Below are positions 53,637 through 62,757 of a stretch of DNA of 64,000 nucleotides, piece after piece. The position numbers and the translations under genes were made by a program. The first letter of the stretch is position 1. Each line of letters opens with the position of its first letter. Source of the stretch: Okeania sp. SIO2C9 (GTDB taxonomy: Bacteria > Cyanobacteriota > Cyanobacteriia > Cyanobacteriales > Microcoleaceae); assembly GCF_010672455.1 (NCBI RefSeq), contig NZ_JAAHGO010000001.1:49495-113494 (forward strand). Reading direction: 5' to 3'. Below the pieces are notes generated by a model. It did not search any database, was not told the origin of the DNA, and saw nothing but the letters and a program-made list of their open reading frames with translations.

Positions 53637-54830
53637 CTAAGTTGTAAATACCTGAGCGCTCATTGCTATAATCATTTTCTCCACTGCTTCCGCAGTTGCA
53701 GGAGCTAATAACACCCCATTCCGATAGTGACCCGTTGCCAATAACACATTTTTAAACCCCTCCAAATAACCAACAGCAGGAGCTGCTTGACCTTCCGGAC
53801 GCGGCCGCAAACCAGACCATTTTCTTAACACCGTTGCATCTGCCAAACTCGGGCAAAAACTAATAGCTCTTTCCATCACCGTATCCAACCTACTAGAGTC
53901 CGCTACCACCTCACCCGCATCATCAGGAAATTCTACCGTTGATCCCACCCAATATTCATTTTCCCCCACTGGTACAATATTCACATCATCCCCAATTATC
54001 ACTGGCTGAAAATCTAAACTTCCTAGAGGCGATCGCCCTTGCAAATGTAGAGCTTGACCTAACACTGGCACAAGAGTAAATTTATGGTCAAGATTTGATT
54101 TACGCTTCAGTTGTAGAGACCTTAACTTAGCATCTTTTATTCCTTGCAAACATGGCAACGACCCCAACCCCGCAGCCACAACGAACCAGTCTATATCTGC
54201 CAAAACAGGAGCTTTTTTAGTTGGATCTAGACTTTTTGTCCGTATTTGCTGACAACGATATTCATTATTTGGTAGCGCTATAGTATTATATTCCGCAACT
54301 GTTACTCCAAAATGAAAATTCACCCCATTTTTTTGGGCAGCTTCCACTAAAGCTAAGGTAAGCTCAACCGGGTTAATTTGTAAATCTTGAGGAGAATAAA
54401 TAGCTGCTGTAACTTCAGATGTCTCGATCTGAGGAGAGCGATCGCGCAATTGAGCAATATCCCACATTTCCAATGGTAAACCATCTGCTTGCCGAATATC
54501 TACTAATCTTTTCCATCTATCTAAGTTATCCCCAGGCAAACACAACCACAAAATACCATCACGGTTATGAGAAATAGGGCGATTTATTTTTGCTTCTAAC
54601 TCAGGAATTAAATTATGATAGCTCTGAACACTCATGCGCCTCATTTTCCAAGGTCTACCTTTAACTTTTTGGCTAATTACCCCCATCAACACCCCCAAAG
54701 CAGCGCCAGTAGAAGCTTGGGCAGGTGCTTGTTTGTCCAAGACCGTAATTTTTAACCCTTCAATTTTACTTAGTTGATAGGCGATCGATGCCCCAATAAT
54801 TCCACATCCAATAATTACGATATGAGTCAT
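53637..54830 (-). CDS. FAD-dependent DAO-family oxidoreductase, ThiO-like
   Basis: The 397-residue flavoprotein has the dinucleotide-binding GCGIIGASIAYQLSK (8-22) and the DAO-family C-terminal flavin motif ATGHYRNGVLLAPATAEAV. RKWSGLRPRPEGQAAPAVG is also typical of glycine oxidase ThiO. ThiO makes the dehydroglycine imine for thiazole synthesis, but other D-amino-acid or glycine oxidases share these motifs. No thi gene is nearby, so no symbol is given. It is predicted cytoplasmic. Confidence 0.8.
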   Translation of the reverse strand: MTHIVIIGCGIIGASIAYQLSKIEGLKITVLDKQAPAQASTGAALGVLMGVISQKVKGRPWKMRRMSVQSYHNLIPELEAKINRPISHNRDGILWLCLPGDNLDRWKRLVDIRQADGLPLEMWDIAQLRDRSPQIETSEVTAAIYSPQDLQINPVELTLALVEAAQKNGVNFHFGVTVAEYNTIALPNNEYRCQQIRTKSLDPTKKAPVLADIDWFVVAAGLGSLPCLQGIKDAKLRSLQLKRKSNLDHKFTLVPVLGQALHLQGRSPLGSLDFQPVIIGDDVNIVPVGENEYWVGSTVEFPDDAGEVVADSSRLDTVMERAISFCPSLADATVLRKWSGLRPRPEGQAAPAVGYLEGFKNVLLATGHYRNGVLLAPATAEAVEKMIIAMSAQVFTT

Positions 54831-55315
<485 letters not shown>

Positions 55316-55762
55316 TTAATTACTTTTCGGTATCAAACCGAAGAAAGTGTCAAAATCTGCTATTGCTTTTTTATACTCATTAGTCGCTTGCAGTTTGTCA
55401 CCTGCTGCTGCTGCAACATCAATTTCCTCTAAATCCTGAAATACTTCCTTTGCTGCATCCAATACAGGTGTTTTATCCTTTGGCAATAACAAACTTTGGG
55501 TCAAATAGTTAGTCTTGCTCCGCAAGTCTCCTAAAGGCCCATGAATAAATGTATCTACATTTACCCAATCACCTTTTTGAATTAGGGTGTTTAGTTCATC
55601 CATGCGATCGCGCAAAGCCACAATTCCCGTTGTGTACTGTTCAATTTTTTGTAATTGAGCATCTGAGTAGGTTGGCGGTGGAGCAGGGGAGCCACAGCTT
55701 GCCAAAAACGCTACTAACAGCGCCATCATCCATGCTACTATCGAGCGTTTATTTAACATCAT
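55316..55762 (-). CDS. psbQ: photosystem II extrinsic lipoprotein PsbQ (CyanoQ)
   Basis: CyanoQ is a lumenal lipoprotein that stabilises the water-oxidising side of photosystem II. The 148-residue precursor has a lipoprotein signal peptide with lipobox FLASC (C23). The mature part is a four-helix bundle with the family segment GDWVNVDTFIHGPLGDLRSK and the C-terminal AIADFDTFFGLIPKS. Length and motif order match CyanoQ. It is monocistronic. An element remnant lies immediately upstream (55807-56026), so its promoter must fall in a short interval or within that element. Confidence 0.92.
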   Translation of the reverse strand: MMLNKRSIVAWMMALLVAFLASCGSPAPPPTYSDAQLQKIEQYTTGIVALRDRMDELNTLIQKGDWVNVDTFIHGPLGDLRSKTNYLTQSLLLPKDKTPVLDAAKEVFQDLEEIDVAAAAGDKLQATNEYKKAIADFDTFFGLIPKSN

Positions 55763-55806
55763 CCTCTTTGAATTTATCTACTAAATTGAATATTCCATCT
55801 TAGATT

Positions 55807-56026
55807 GACATACTCCCGGCGTCCGTGCTTGAGCGACAACGCGGGATTCTTCAACCCGCAAAGGAGTTGCAGTTTATACAGAGGTGATGTCCTCCCCCTG
55901 TCTCCCTCAGTATACCATGTTCTGGCTCTCCCATACGGTGCTGAATCAAATATTACAGCGCGGGACTTCCCGCCAGGAAAGTTAAAAATGGAAATGACCA
56001 TTTTGGCAAGGGGAGTATATGTACTT
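55807..56026. mobile_element. non-coding insertion-element remnant between psbQ and an SDR gene
   Basis: Begins tgacatactcccggcgtccg and ends gcaaggggagtatatgta; acatactccc and ggggagtatatgt are imperfect inverted ends. Inside is a hairpin gcgggattcttcaacccgc (55840-55858) and a second gcgcgggacttcccgcc (55959-55975). The arrangement resembles an IS200/IS605 element that has lost its gene. The right end touches the stop codon of the SDR gene. Confidence 0.55.
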
Positions 56027-56819
56027 ATTTGTTTTGCCTAATACTTCTAAACTGTTTTTCTACTACAGTGACTAAAGTCTCTCGTGGGAAAAAACGGGAA
56101 GTATTAACAATTACCTGATTTAAAAAGCCTCCTGTCACAGCATTAGACTGATTTTTTTCTAAAGCTTGAAGAGCATCTTTGACTACTTCTTCTGTAGGGG
56201 TCAATTTTGACATTGAAGATCCACCTGCAGATTTAGGAAATTCTGCTCTTTGGAAAAATTCTGATTCTGTCGGTCCAGGGCAAAGTGCTAATATCTTCAC
56301 CCCTGAATCTTGATTTTCTGCCCACAATGCCTCACTAAAACTCAAAACAAATGCCTTTGTTGCACCATAAACTGACATATAAGGCAAGGGTTGAAAACCA
56401 CCAATTGAGGAAACATTAATAATTGCCCCGGACTTATTTTGTTGCATTCCAGGTAAAAATAAATATGTTAATTCTACTAAAGCAGTAATATTTAATTGAA
56501 TCATATTAACCTGCTTTTCTAGAGGTCTCTCGGTAAAATTTCCATAGTCACCAAAACCAGCATTATTTATTAATAAATCTATAGTTAATCCTTTCTGAAA
56601 AACTATCTCAAATATAGAATTTGTTGCTGCTGGTGCTGTTAAATCTTGGACTATTACATCAGCCTGAATTTGATATTGACTTTGTAATTCATTTGCTAAT
56701 TTTTGTAGTTTCTCCTCTGAACGAGCTACCAATACTAAGTTCGTTTTTCTACTTGCTAATTCTTTGGCGAAAATTTCACCTATTCCAGAAGAAGCACCTG
56801 TAATTAATGCAGTTTTCAT
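56025..56819 (-). CDS. short-chain dehydrogenase/reductase
   Basis: A 264-residue NAD(P)-dependent classical SDR: TGASSGIGEIFAKELA (7-22), NNAGFGDYGNF, the catalytic serine in INVSSIGGFQPL and the YGATK active-site Tyr/Lys. The extended C-terminus (AVTGGFLNQVIVNTSRFFP) resembles the DltE/YqjQ-like SDRs. The substrate is unknown. It is divergently arranged with the patatin gene, with about 160 bp shared between them. Confidence 0.88.
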   Translation of the reverse strand: MKTALITGASSGIGEIFAKELASRKTNLVLVARSEEKLQKLANELQSQYQIQADVIVQDLTAPAATNSIFEIVFQKGLTIDLLINNAGFGDYGNFTERPLEKQVNMIQLNITALVELTYLFLPGMQQNKSGAIINVSSIGGFQPLPYMSVYGATKAFVLSFSEALWAENQDSGVKILALCPGPTESEFFQRAEFPKSAGGSSMSKLTPTEEVVKDALQALEKNQSNAVTGGFLNQVIVNTSRFFPRETLVTVVEKQFRSIRQNK

Positions 56820-56979
56820 TTTATTCCATTTGAGATTAGTTATGTAAAGTAAAGTTATAAAATTACATTACATAATTAATGATAGTATAAAGGAATATAA
56901 AATTTATTAAATATATACTAAATATTGAAATTTCAAGCAGTTTTGATAGATTAATAAAATAAATACCGGAGATTATATT

Positions 56980-57987
56980 ATGACTTTTCGTATTCTATGC
57001 TTGGATGGTGGCGGTATTAGAGGTGTCATGCCAGCCCGTATTCTCGAGAAAATTGAGGAACAATTAGGTGGCCGTTTAAAAGACCACTTCGATCTAATTG
57101 CTGGTACTTCAACAGGGTCTATATTGGCTGTAGGAATTGCATTAGGGAAAAGCCCCAAAGAATTATATAATCTATATTTCGAGAAAGGTTTACAAATATT
57201 TCCCTATCAAAAGCTCTTTTCACCCAAACGATTGCCATTAATTTTTAAATATGGTCTTTCTGCCCCCAAATTTTCAGATGAAGGCTTAATTTCTGTACTT
57301 AAAGAGCAATTTGGAGAAGCCACATTTGCTGACCTTACCCCGAAATCCGATCAAGGTAAACCTCCGCTCAAAGTTTTAGTTCCTAGTTACGATACTATAG
57401 CTCGCAACCCAATTATGTTTAAGAGTTGGTTTCACCACCGATGGTATGCTCAAGTTCCAGTTTGGGAGATTTGTGTCTCTTCTGCTTCAGCTCCTACTTA
57501 TTTTCCTGCTCATCGAATCGAAAAGAATGGGCAGGTTTACTCTTTAATTGATGGAGGGGTTTGTGCTAATAATCCTGTTTCCTGTGCTGTGGCAGAGGCT
57601 ATCAGAATATTACGAGAGTCTCCAAATCAATCTTTGGGAAGCGTAATAGATCAAATTCAAGTAATATCTATTGGTACTGGAGATCCTGCATCTCCAATTC
57701 CCTGGGAAGAAGTACGAGCATGGGGACTTGTCCAATGGGGTTTGCGAATTGCAGATGTATTCATGGATGCACCACCTGATGTGCATAGATATGTTGCCGA
57801 ACAAATTATAGGTGTGGGTAAAAATGACGAGGAACCACGCTATATTCGTCTACAGTTACCTCTCAAAGACCCATTACTGGCAATGGATGATGCGAGGGAG
57901 ACAAATTTACAAGCACTTTTGAAGGAAACAGATCGTTATCTCGATCAGGAAAAAGAGAGGTTAGAAAAATTCTTAGCTAACTGGTAG
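56980..57987 (+). CDS. patatin-like phospholipase
   Basis: The 335-residue enzyme has the patatin oxyanion loop DGGGIRG (9-15), nucleophile S44 in GTSTG and the catalytic D191 in IDGGVCANNP. It would hydrolyse acyl esters of membrane lipids through a Ser-Asp dyad. The family includes CBASS effectors such as CapV, but no nucleotide cyclase or sensor gene lies next to it, so a defence role is not supported. A housekeeping lipid-turnover role is equally possible. Confidence 0.88.
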   Translation: MTFRILCLDGGGIRGVMPARILEKIEEQLGGRLKDHFDLIAGTSTGSILAVGIALGKSPKELYNLYFEKGLQIFPYQKLFSPKRLPLIFKYGLSAPKFSDEGLISVLKEQFGEATFADLTPKSDQGKPPLKVLVPSYDTIARNPIMFKSWFHHRWYAQVPVWEICVSSASAPTYFPAHRIEKNGQVYSLIDGGVCANNPVSCAVAEAIRILRESPNQSLGSVIDQIQVISIGTGDPASPIPWEEVRAWGLVQWGLRIADVFMDAPPDVHRYVAEQIIGVGKNDEEPRYIRLQLPLKDPLLAMDDARETNLQALLKETDRYLDQEKERLEKFLANW

Positions 57988-58338
57988 CTATTGTCACTAA
58001 GGGATAGTGAGGGAGTGGGAGAGTAGGGGAGTGGGGGAGTAGGGGAGTGGGGGAGTGGGGGAGAAGTAAACATAAGAATCAGGAACTACACAAATTCACC
58101 TTGAAAAGCCATATGTAGGGGCGAATGCCATTCGCCCTCACCGATTATCTGACGATCGACACAATTACAGCGCTTCCCGTTTTTATTAGGTACATCCACG
58201 CGGGCAAGATGCCCGCACTACATGATTTTCACCATTTATCCTGTACATCATTTGCCCGAAATATGCTGTATATTACTCCGAAGCCAGCGGATTTGATATA
58301 ACCAACTCCTACGCGATGAATTATTCCACACCGGGAAG
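57988..58338. repeat. repeat-filled gap
   Basis: A gtgggggagtaggggagtgg array (58003-58068), ggggcgaatgccattcgccc (58117-58136), a reverse copy of the gcgggcaagatgcccgc / tgtacatcatttgcccgaaa repeat (58176-58272) and an agcggatttgatataacc end motif (58265). No gene. Confidence 0.65.
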
Positions 58339-59187
58339 CTAAAGTTCTTTCTTCCTCAAAAATAACATTAGTTCATCTGTAATATCTCCAGACCAATGTT
58401 CTTGAGGATAATGTGCAGCTTCTGCTAATTTAACTAACTTTCCATTTTCACAAATATTAACTAAATTTTCAGCTTGACTAACATCTAACCAAGGGTCTTT
58501 AGTTCCCCAAACAATTAATGTAGGTTGTTGCCACCCTTTAAAGCCAGATTCAATTTCTGTCATTGACTTTTTTAAGTCTAAATTTTGCACAATTGCTGAT
58601 ACGGATCTACCAGCAGCAGAACTTTTTAGATAAGGACTACGATAGACATCTAAATCTTCATCAGCGACTGTTAAACAACTACCTTTTTCTAAAGTTCTAT
58701 CAACAAATAGAGGGTCTTGAACTAGCATATCACCAACAAAAGGTATGCCTAATTGTTTCATTTGCCAAGGTAATTTTGCTGTAGGAGAAAGTGGTGTATT
58801 TAAAATAGTTAAACGCTCAATTTTTTCTTGATTTCGCAAAGCATATTGTAAACCAACAGAACCTAAAAATCCTTGAATAACTAGATAAAATCGTTCAAGT
58901 TGTAGAGCATTAATTAGTTCTGCTAAAGCCTGAATAAAAGCTTCTGGTTTGTAAGAAAAATCTCGTTTATCTAATTTAGGGGATAAACCACAACCTATCC
59001 AGTCTGGAGCGATCGCTCGATAACCTGCTTCAGCTAATTCGGGCATCATTGCAGTCCAAATATGACTTTGAGCAGGAAATCCATGTAACAGTAAAACTGG
59101 TAATTTATCTGTTTCGCCATCGGGTTTAGCTTCCCGATAAAACCATTCTAGAGAACCGACTTGTATATTTTTTTTCTCAATTGACAC
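58339..59187 (-). CDS. alpha/beta-hydrolase-fold protein lacking the nucleophile serine
   Basis: The 282-residue protein resembles haloalkane dehalogenases and epoxide hydrolases: LLLHGFPAQSHIW (oxyanion HG), PDWIGCGLSPK, VWGTKDPWL (acid) and EAAHYPQEHW (His). At the nucleophile elbow, where others have GHSxGG or GHDWGG, it reads LVIQGFLGSVG, placing F107 at the nucleophile position. I recall the same VQGFLG motif in cyanobacterial relatives, which would make it a conserved trait rather than a mutation. A non-hydrolytic or unusual catalytic role is possible. It stands alone. Confidence 0.8.
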   Translation of the reverse strand: MSIEKKNIQVGSLEWFYREAKPDGETDKLPVLLLHGFPAQSHIWTAMMPELAEAGYRAIAPDWIGCGLSPKLDKRDFSYKPEAFIQALAELINALQLERFYLVIQGFLGSVGLQYALRNQEKIERLTILNTPLSPTAKLPWQMKQLGIPFVGDMLVQDPLFVDRTLEKGSCLTVADEDLDVYRSPYLKSSAAGRSVSAIVQNLDLKKSMTEIESGFKGWQQPTLIVWGTKDPWLDVSQAENLVNICENGKLVKLAEAAHYPQEHWSGDITDELMLFLRKKEL

Positions 59188-59684
59188 TTGTTTTGATAAA
59201 TTTTTTGACTAGATTAACTTGGGGATTATATCATTATTATCGGCGGATGACATGGCTCGCCAAGGATTGAAATCCTTGACTAATAGTTTAAGTCATCTTA
59301 AAGATGACTCTTGAGGAGTAAGCCATCTTTCTCACCTTTATTATATTTTGATTAATCAGTGCAACAAAGCCTATAATACCATTTCTCAAAAGTCTTGCTA
59401 CATCTCATTAAAATTAGGAAGTATGGATTAGAAAGCCGAGTAAAAAGAGATAATATATCTTGGTTTAATGCCGATAATAGTCACAAACATTATTCAACCA
59501 TTATTATTACTTAATAGCTGAAGTTCCATGGGAAGTATCGCATTATTTTTGGGAATTGGTATAAAATATTCAATCTTGTTTGGAAATACTACTTACAATT
59601 CGGTAAGGCATAAAGCAGGATTTGAGATGATAGTATTGTCAGGCAATAATAATTAAAGCGCGATTTACCAAATCATTCATTAAT
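59188..59684. repeat. gap with hairpins and a dispersed ~190-bp element
   Basis: Two hairpins, caaggattgaaatccttg (59262-59279) and agtcatcttaaagatgact (59291-59309), resemble IS200/IS605 ends. They are followed by the dispersed element at 59374-59565, which matches 19630-19810. No gene. Confidence 0.65.
59374..59565. repeat. dispersed ~190-bp element, copy 2
   Basis: Matches 19630-19810 in the same order (ataccatttctcaaaagtct, tatcttggtttaatgc, ttattattacttaatagctg, tttttgggaattggtataaa). The ends are inverted (ataccat / attggtat). Confidence 0.7.
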
Positions 59685-60992
59685 CTAATAACTTTTTTTC
59701 TGTTTTTTACAGTTTTTTGGTAATTCTAATTTTTCCAGGAAATCATTGATTTCAGCATCTAGCCATCTTTTTTCTCTTTGACTTAAAAGGGAATAGGCAA
59801 GTATAATACCTTTTTTAAATTTGGCAGTTTCTTCTACTTTACCTACTATTTTACGATTAAATACCCAACATCTCCAGTCAATTAAAAACTCATCTTTATT
59901 GATTTTAATCTGAGTTTTATAGTTCAATTGAAATAATAAAAAAAAGATGCCAAAAGTTAAAAAAACACCAAAAAGTGGTGAATATAATGAAGATGAAACA
60001 TTATACACAAAGGTTATTGATAATAATATAACAAGCAAAGTTTTTTCATTTTCACCAACTTCTAGATCCTTTAAAGGTGGAATATTAATAATTAAACTTG
60101 TAGATGTTTTTTCCAGAGTAACTAGACTTTTCACTTTATTTTTATGAGCATATTTAGTCAGAGATTCAGAAGAATAAATCATTTCTGACTTATTACAAAG
60201 TACATCCAAAGCTGCTGTTGCCGACTGAAATCTATCTTCCCACATAGGTTCTAATATTACATCTAACCAATTCATAAATTCTGGTGAAATTTTCACACAA
60301 GAACTAATATCTATTTTCATTCTTTTTTGAGGTAATTCATCTGGGGAACGATGAGTCAATAAATACAATAAAGTTGCCCCCAAACTATATAAATCTGATG
60401 CACAATAAGCTTTTCCTTGTAACTGTTCTGGTGGCATATATCCAATAGTTCCGACAAAGGTTCCACTAAAAGATATTGTATTTCGATAAATATCTTTAAC
60501 TGCTCCAAAATCTACTAAAAATAATTGACCATCAGGTTGTAAAATGATATTTTCTGGTTTAATATCCCGGTGAATTATTGGCGGATTTAATTGATGTAAA
60601 TAAATGAGAATTTTTAAGATTTGAATCGCAATATTTTTAACTTGTATTTCTGTAGGATGCCAACCTTTTTTCACCCAATTTGCTAAGGAATTTCCCCGCA
60701 CTAATTCACGAATTAAATAAAAGTATCTATCTTGCTCTGTATCAATATAAAAATAATTCAAATATTTAGGAATTTGAGGATGATGCAAATTGGCAATAAC
60801 TTTAGCCTCCCTCTCAAAAAGTTCTAATATTTTCCAGTCTTTTGTTTGTTGTAAAGAAACAGCTTTCAGTGCTACTCGCCGATAATTTTTTAGGTCTTCT
60901 GCTTCATAAGTAATTCCCATTCCTCCTTTTCCCAAAGTACTGACAATGCGATATCGTTGAGCAATAATATCATTAGGTTGGTGTAGGGTCAT
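59685..60992 (-). CDS. Ser/Thr protein kinase with C-terminal membrane segment (kinase array, copy 1)
   Basis: A PKN/Hanks-type kinase of 435 residues from ATG 60992, the ATG equivalent to that of the sister gene. Glycine loop LGKGGMGITYEA, VALK lysine, catalytic HRDIKPEN and DFGAVKD are all intact. After the kinase domain (about 10-270) come a linker, two hydrophobic helices (about 315-350) and a tail (EFLIDWRCWVFNRKIVGK, REKRWLDAEINDFLEKL). It is probably anchored in the cytoplasmic membrane with the kinase inside. The kinase domain is closely similar to, but clearly distinct from, copies 2 and 3. Confidence 0.9.
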   Translation of the reverse strand: MTLHQPNDIIAQRYRIVSTLGKGGMGITYEAEDLKNYRRVALKAVSLQQTKDWKILELFEREAKVIANLHHPQIPKYLNYFYIDTEQDRYFYLIRELVRGNSLANWVKKGWHPTEIQVKNIAIQILKILIYLHQLNPPIIHRDIKPENIILQPDGQLFLVDFGAVKDIYRNTISFSGTFVGTIGYMPPEQLQGKAYCASDLYSLGATLLYLLTHRSPDELPQKRMKIDISSCVKISPEFMNWLDVILEPMWEDRFQSATAALDVLCNKSEMIYSSESLTKYAHKNKVKSLVTLEKTSTSLIINIPPLKDLEVGENEKTLLVILLSITFVYNVSSSLYSPLFGVFLTFGIFFLLFQLNYKTQIKINKDEFLIDWRCWVFNRKIVGKVEETAKFKKGIILAYSLLSQREKRWLDAEINDFLEKLELPKNCKKQKKSY

Positions 60993-61004
60993 TTCAGTTA
61001 TCAA

Positions 61005-61261
61005 TTAATAGTTACAGTACTTAGGCAAAGGCACTATTTATAGAGTATAATCACTATTGGACAATAGTTTTGAGGGCTATATATAGCGTATCTGCGTAAG
61101 TGCTAAGTTATTAGTTATTAGTTATCAGTTATTAGTTATCAGTATCTCCTGGAATGGAGGCTTGAAATAAGGAGTTCCATTTTCTCTTGGTCTCATAGAG
61201 ATTGCGAGGTTTCCTTGCCATCTCTCGACTTCTTGTGTACTGTTCCCTAATCCAATAATTT
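61005..61261. repeat. spacer between kinase copies 1 and 2
   Basis: Contains ttagttattagttatcagtt strings (61106-61142) and a diverged partial copy of the dispersed element (ctcttggtctcatagagatt, gcgaggtttccttgccatct; 61146-61236). No gene. Confidence 0.55.
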
Positions 61262-62680
61262 TCATTGTAGTTTTTTGAGGCTTTCTTGAGCCTTTAATTG
61301 TTCTAGAAAATCTTTAATTTCAGCAAATAACCATTTTTGTTCTTGTTGACTCAAAATATAGCCAAATCGATATTCTTTTCTGGGTTTCAATAAATAAAAT
61401 GTTATATTTGTTGCTAGTTCACTATTTGGGTTACTAATAAATAAATTAAGTAAATTTTGGTCTAAATGAACTTTCTTTATATGTTTTGTTTGAGCTGTAA
61501 TTGTACGACTAAAAAACCAAAAGTTCCAGTTAATAAAAAACTTGTTTTTAGCTATTTTAATATAATTTCCAAAGCCTAACTTCAATAAAGGTGAGTAAAC
61601 CAAATTACCTATTAATAACCCAATCATAGCTCCAATTATATCGGTATTGTAATTGAATGATGGTGACAAAAGTAAGTTAAACACAAATAAGTTAATAAGA
61701 CAAAATGCAACAGCCATACAACACAATAAAATTTTTCCCGATTTTGAAGAAGCCACAGATGGAATATTAATAATTAAGCTACTAGATGTTTTTTTCAGAG
61801 TTACTTCACTTCCTTCAGGTTTTTGGTGAGTAGATTTAACCACAGAATAATCATCATAAATATAAATATTTTCTGACTTATTACTAAGTACATTCAAAGC
61901 TGCTGTTGCCGACTGAAATCTATCTTCCCATATAGGTTCTAATATTACATCTAACCAATTCATAAATTCTGGTGAAATTTTCACACAAGAGCGAAAATCT
62001 ATTTTCATTCTTTTTTGAGGTAATTCATCTGGGGAACGATGAGTTAATAAATATAATAAAGTTGCACCTAAACTATATAAATCTGAGGCATAATAAGCTT
62101 GTCCTCGTAATTGTTCTGGTGGCATATATCCAATAGTTCCTACAAAGGTTCCACTCAAAGACATTGTCTGACGATAAATATCTTTAACTGCCCCAAAATC
62201 TACTAAAAATACTTGGCAATCAGGTTGTAAAATAATATTTTCTGGTTTAATATCCCGGTGAATTATTGGCGGATTTAATTGATGTAAATAACTGAGAATG
62301 TTCAAAATTTGAATCGCAATATTTTTAACTTGTATTTCTGTCGGATGCCAACCTTTTTTCACCCCATTTGCCAAGGAATTTCCCCGCACTAATTCACGAA
62401 TTAAATAAAAGCATCTATCTTGCTCTGTATCAATATAAAAATAATTCAAATATTTGGGAATTTGAGGATGATGCAAATTGGCAATAACTTTAGCTTCCCT
62501 CTCAAAAAGTTCTAATATTTTCCAGTCTTTTGCTTGTTGAAAAGAAACAGTTTTCAGTGCTACTCGCTGATAATTTATCAGGTCTTCTGCTTCATAAGTA
62601 ATTCCCATTCCTCCCTGTCCCAAAGTAGTGACAATACGATATCGTTGAGCAATAATATCATTAGGTTGGTGTAGAGTCAT
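61262..62680 (-). CDS. Ser/Thr protein kinase with C-terminal membrane segment (kinase array, copy 2)
   Basis: From ATG 62680, 472 residues. LGQGGMGITYEA, RVALKTV, HRDIKPEN and DFGAVKD show an intact kinase. A tail with two or three hydrophobic helices (about 325-380) and a C-terminal SYLL-type region (NWNFWFFSRTITAQTKHIKK, SQQEQKWLFAEIKDFLEQ) follows. Over about 205 residues its kinase domain is essentially identical to copy 3, while the C-terminal parts differ. This implies very recent duplication or gene conversion. Substrates are unknown. Confidence 0.9.
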   Translation of the reverse strand: MTLHQPNDIIAQRYRIVTTLGQGGMGITYEAEDLINYQRVALKTVSFQQAKDWKILELFEREAKVIANLHHPQIPKYLNYFYIDTEQDRCFYLIRELVRGNSLANGVKKGWHPTEIQVKNIAIQILNILSYLHQLNPPIIHRDIKPENIILQPDCQVFLVDFGAVKDIYRQTMSLSGTFVGTIGYMPPEQLRGQAYYASDLYSLGATLLYLLTHRSPDELPQKRMKIDFRSCVKISPEFMNWLDVILEPIWEDRFQSATAALNVLSNKSENIYIYDDYSVVKSTHQKPEGSEVTLKKTSSSLIINIPSVASSKSGKILLCCMAVAFCLINLFVFNLLLSPSFNYNTDIIGAMIGLLIGNLVYSPLLKLGFGNYIKIAKNKFFINWNFWFFSRTITAQTKHIKKVHLDQNLLNLFISNPNSELATNITFYLLKPRKEYRFGYILSQQEQKWLFAEIKDFLEQLKAQESLKKLQ

Positions 62681-62757
62681 TTTCACTATCCTGTAAAAAA
62701 ATATTTATTCTATTTCACTCCTGACTAACTCAGGTTCATCCAATATTTTCCTGATTT

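Noticed and set aside
56980..57987. CBASS operon with patatin effector
   Set aside because: No CD-NTase or other CBASS gene adjoins; the neighbours are an SDR and repeats.
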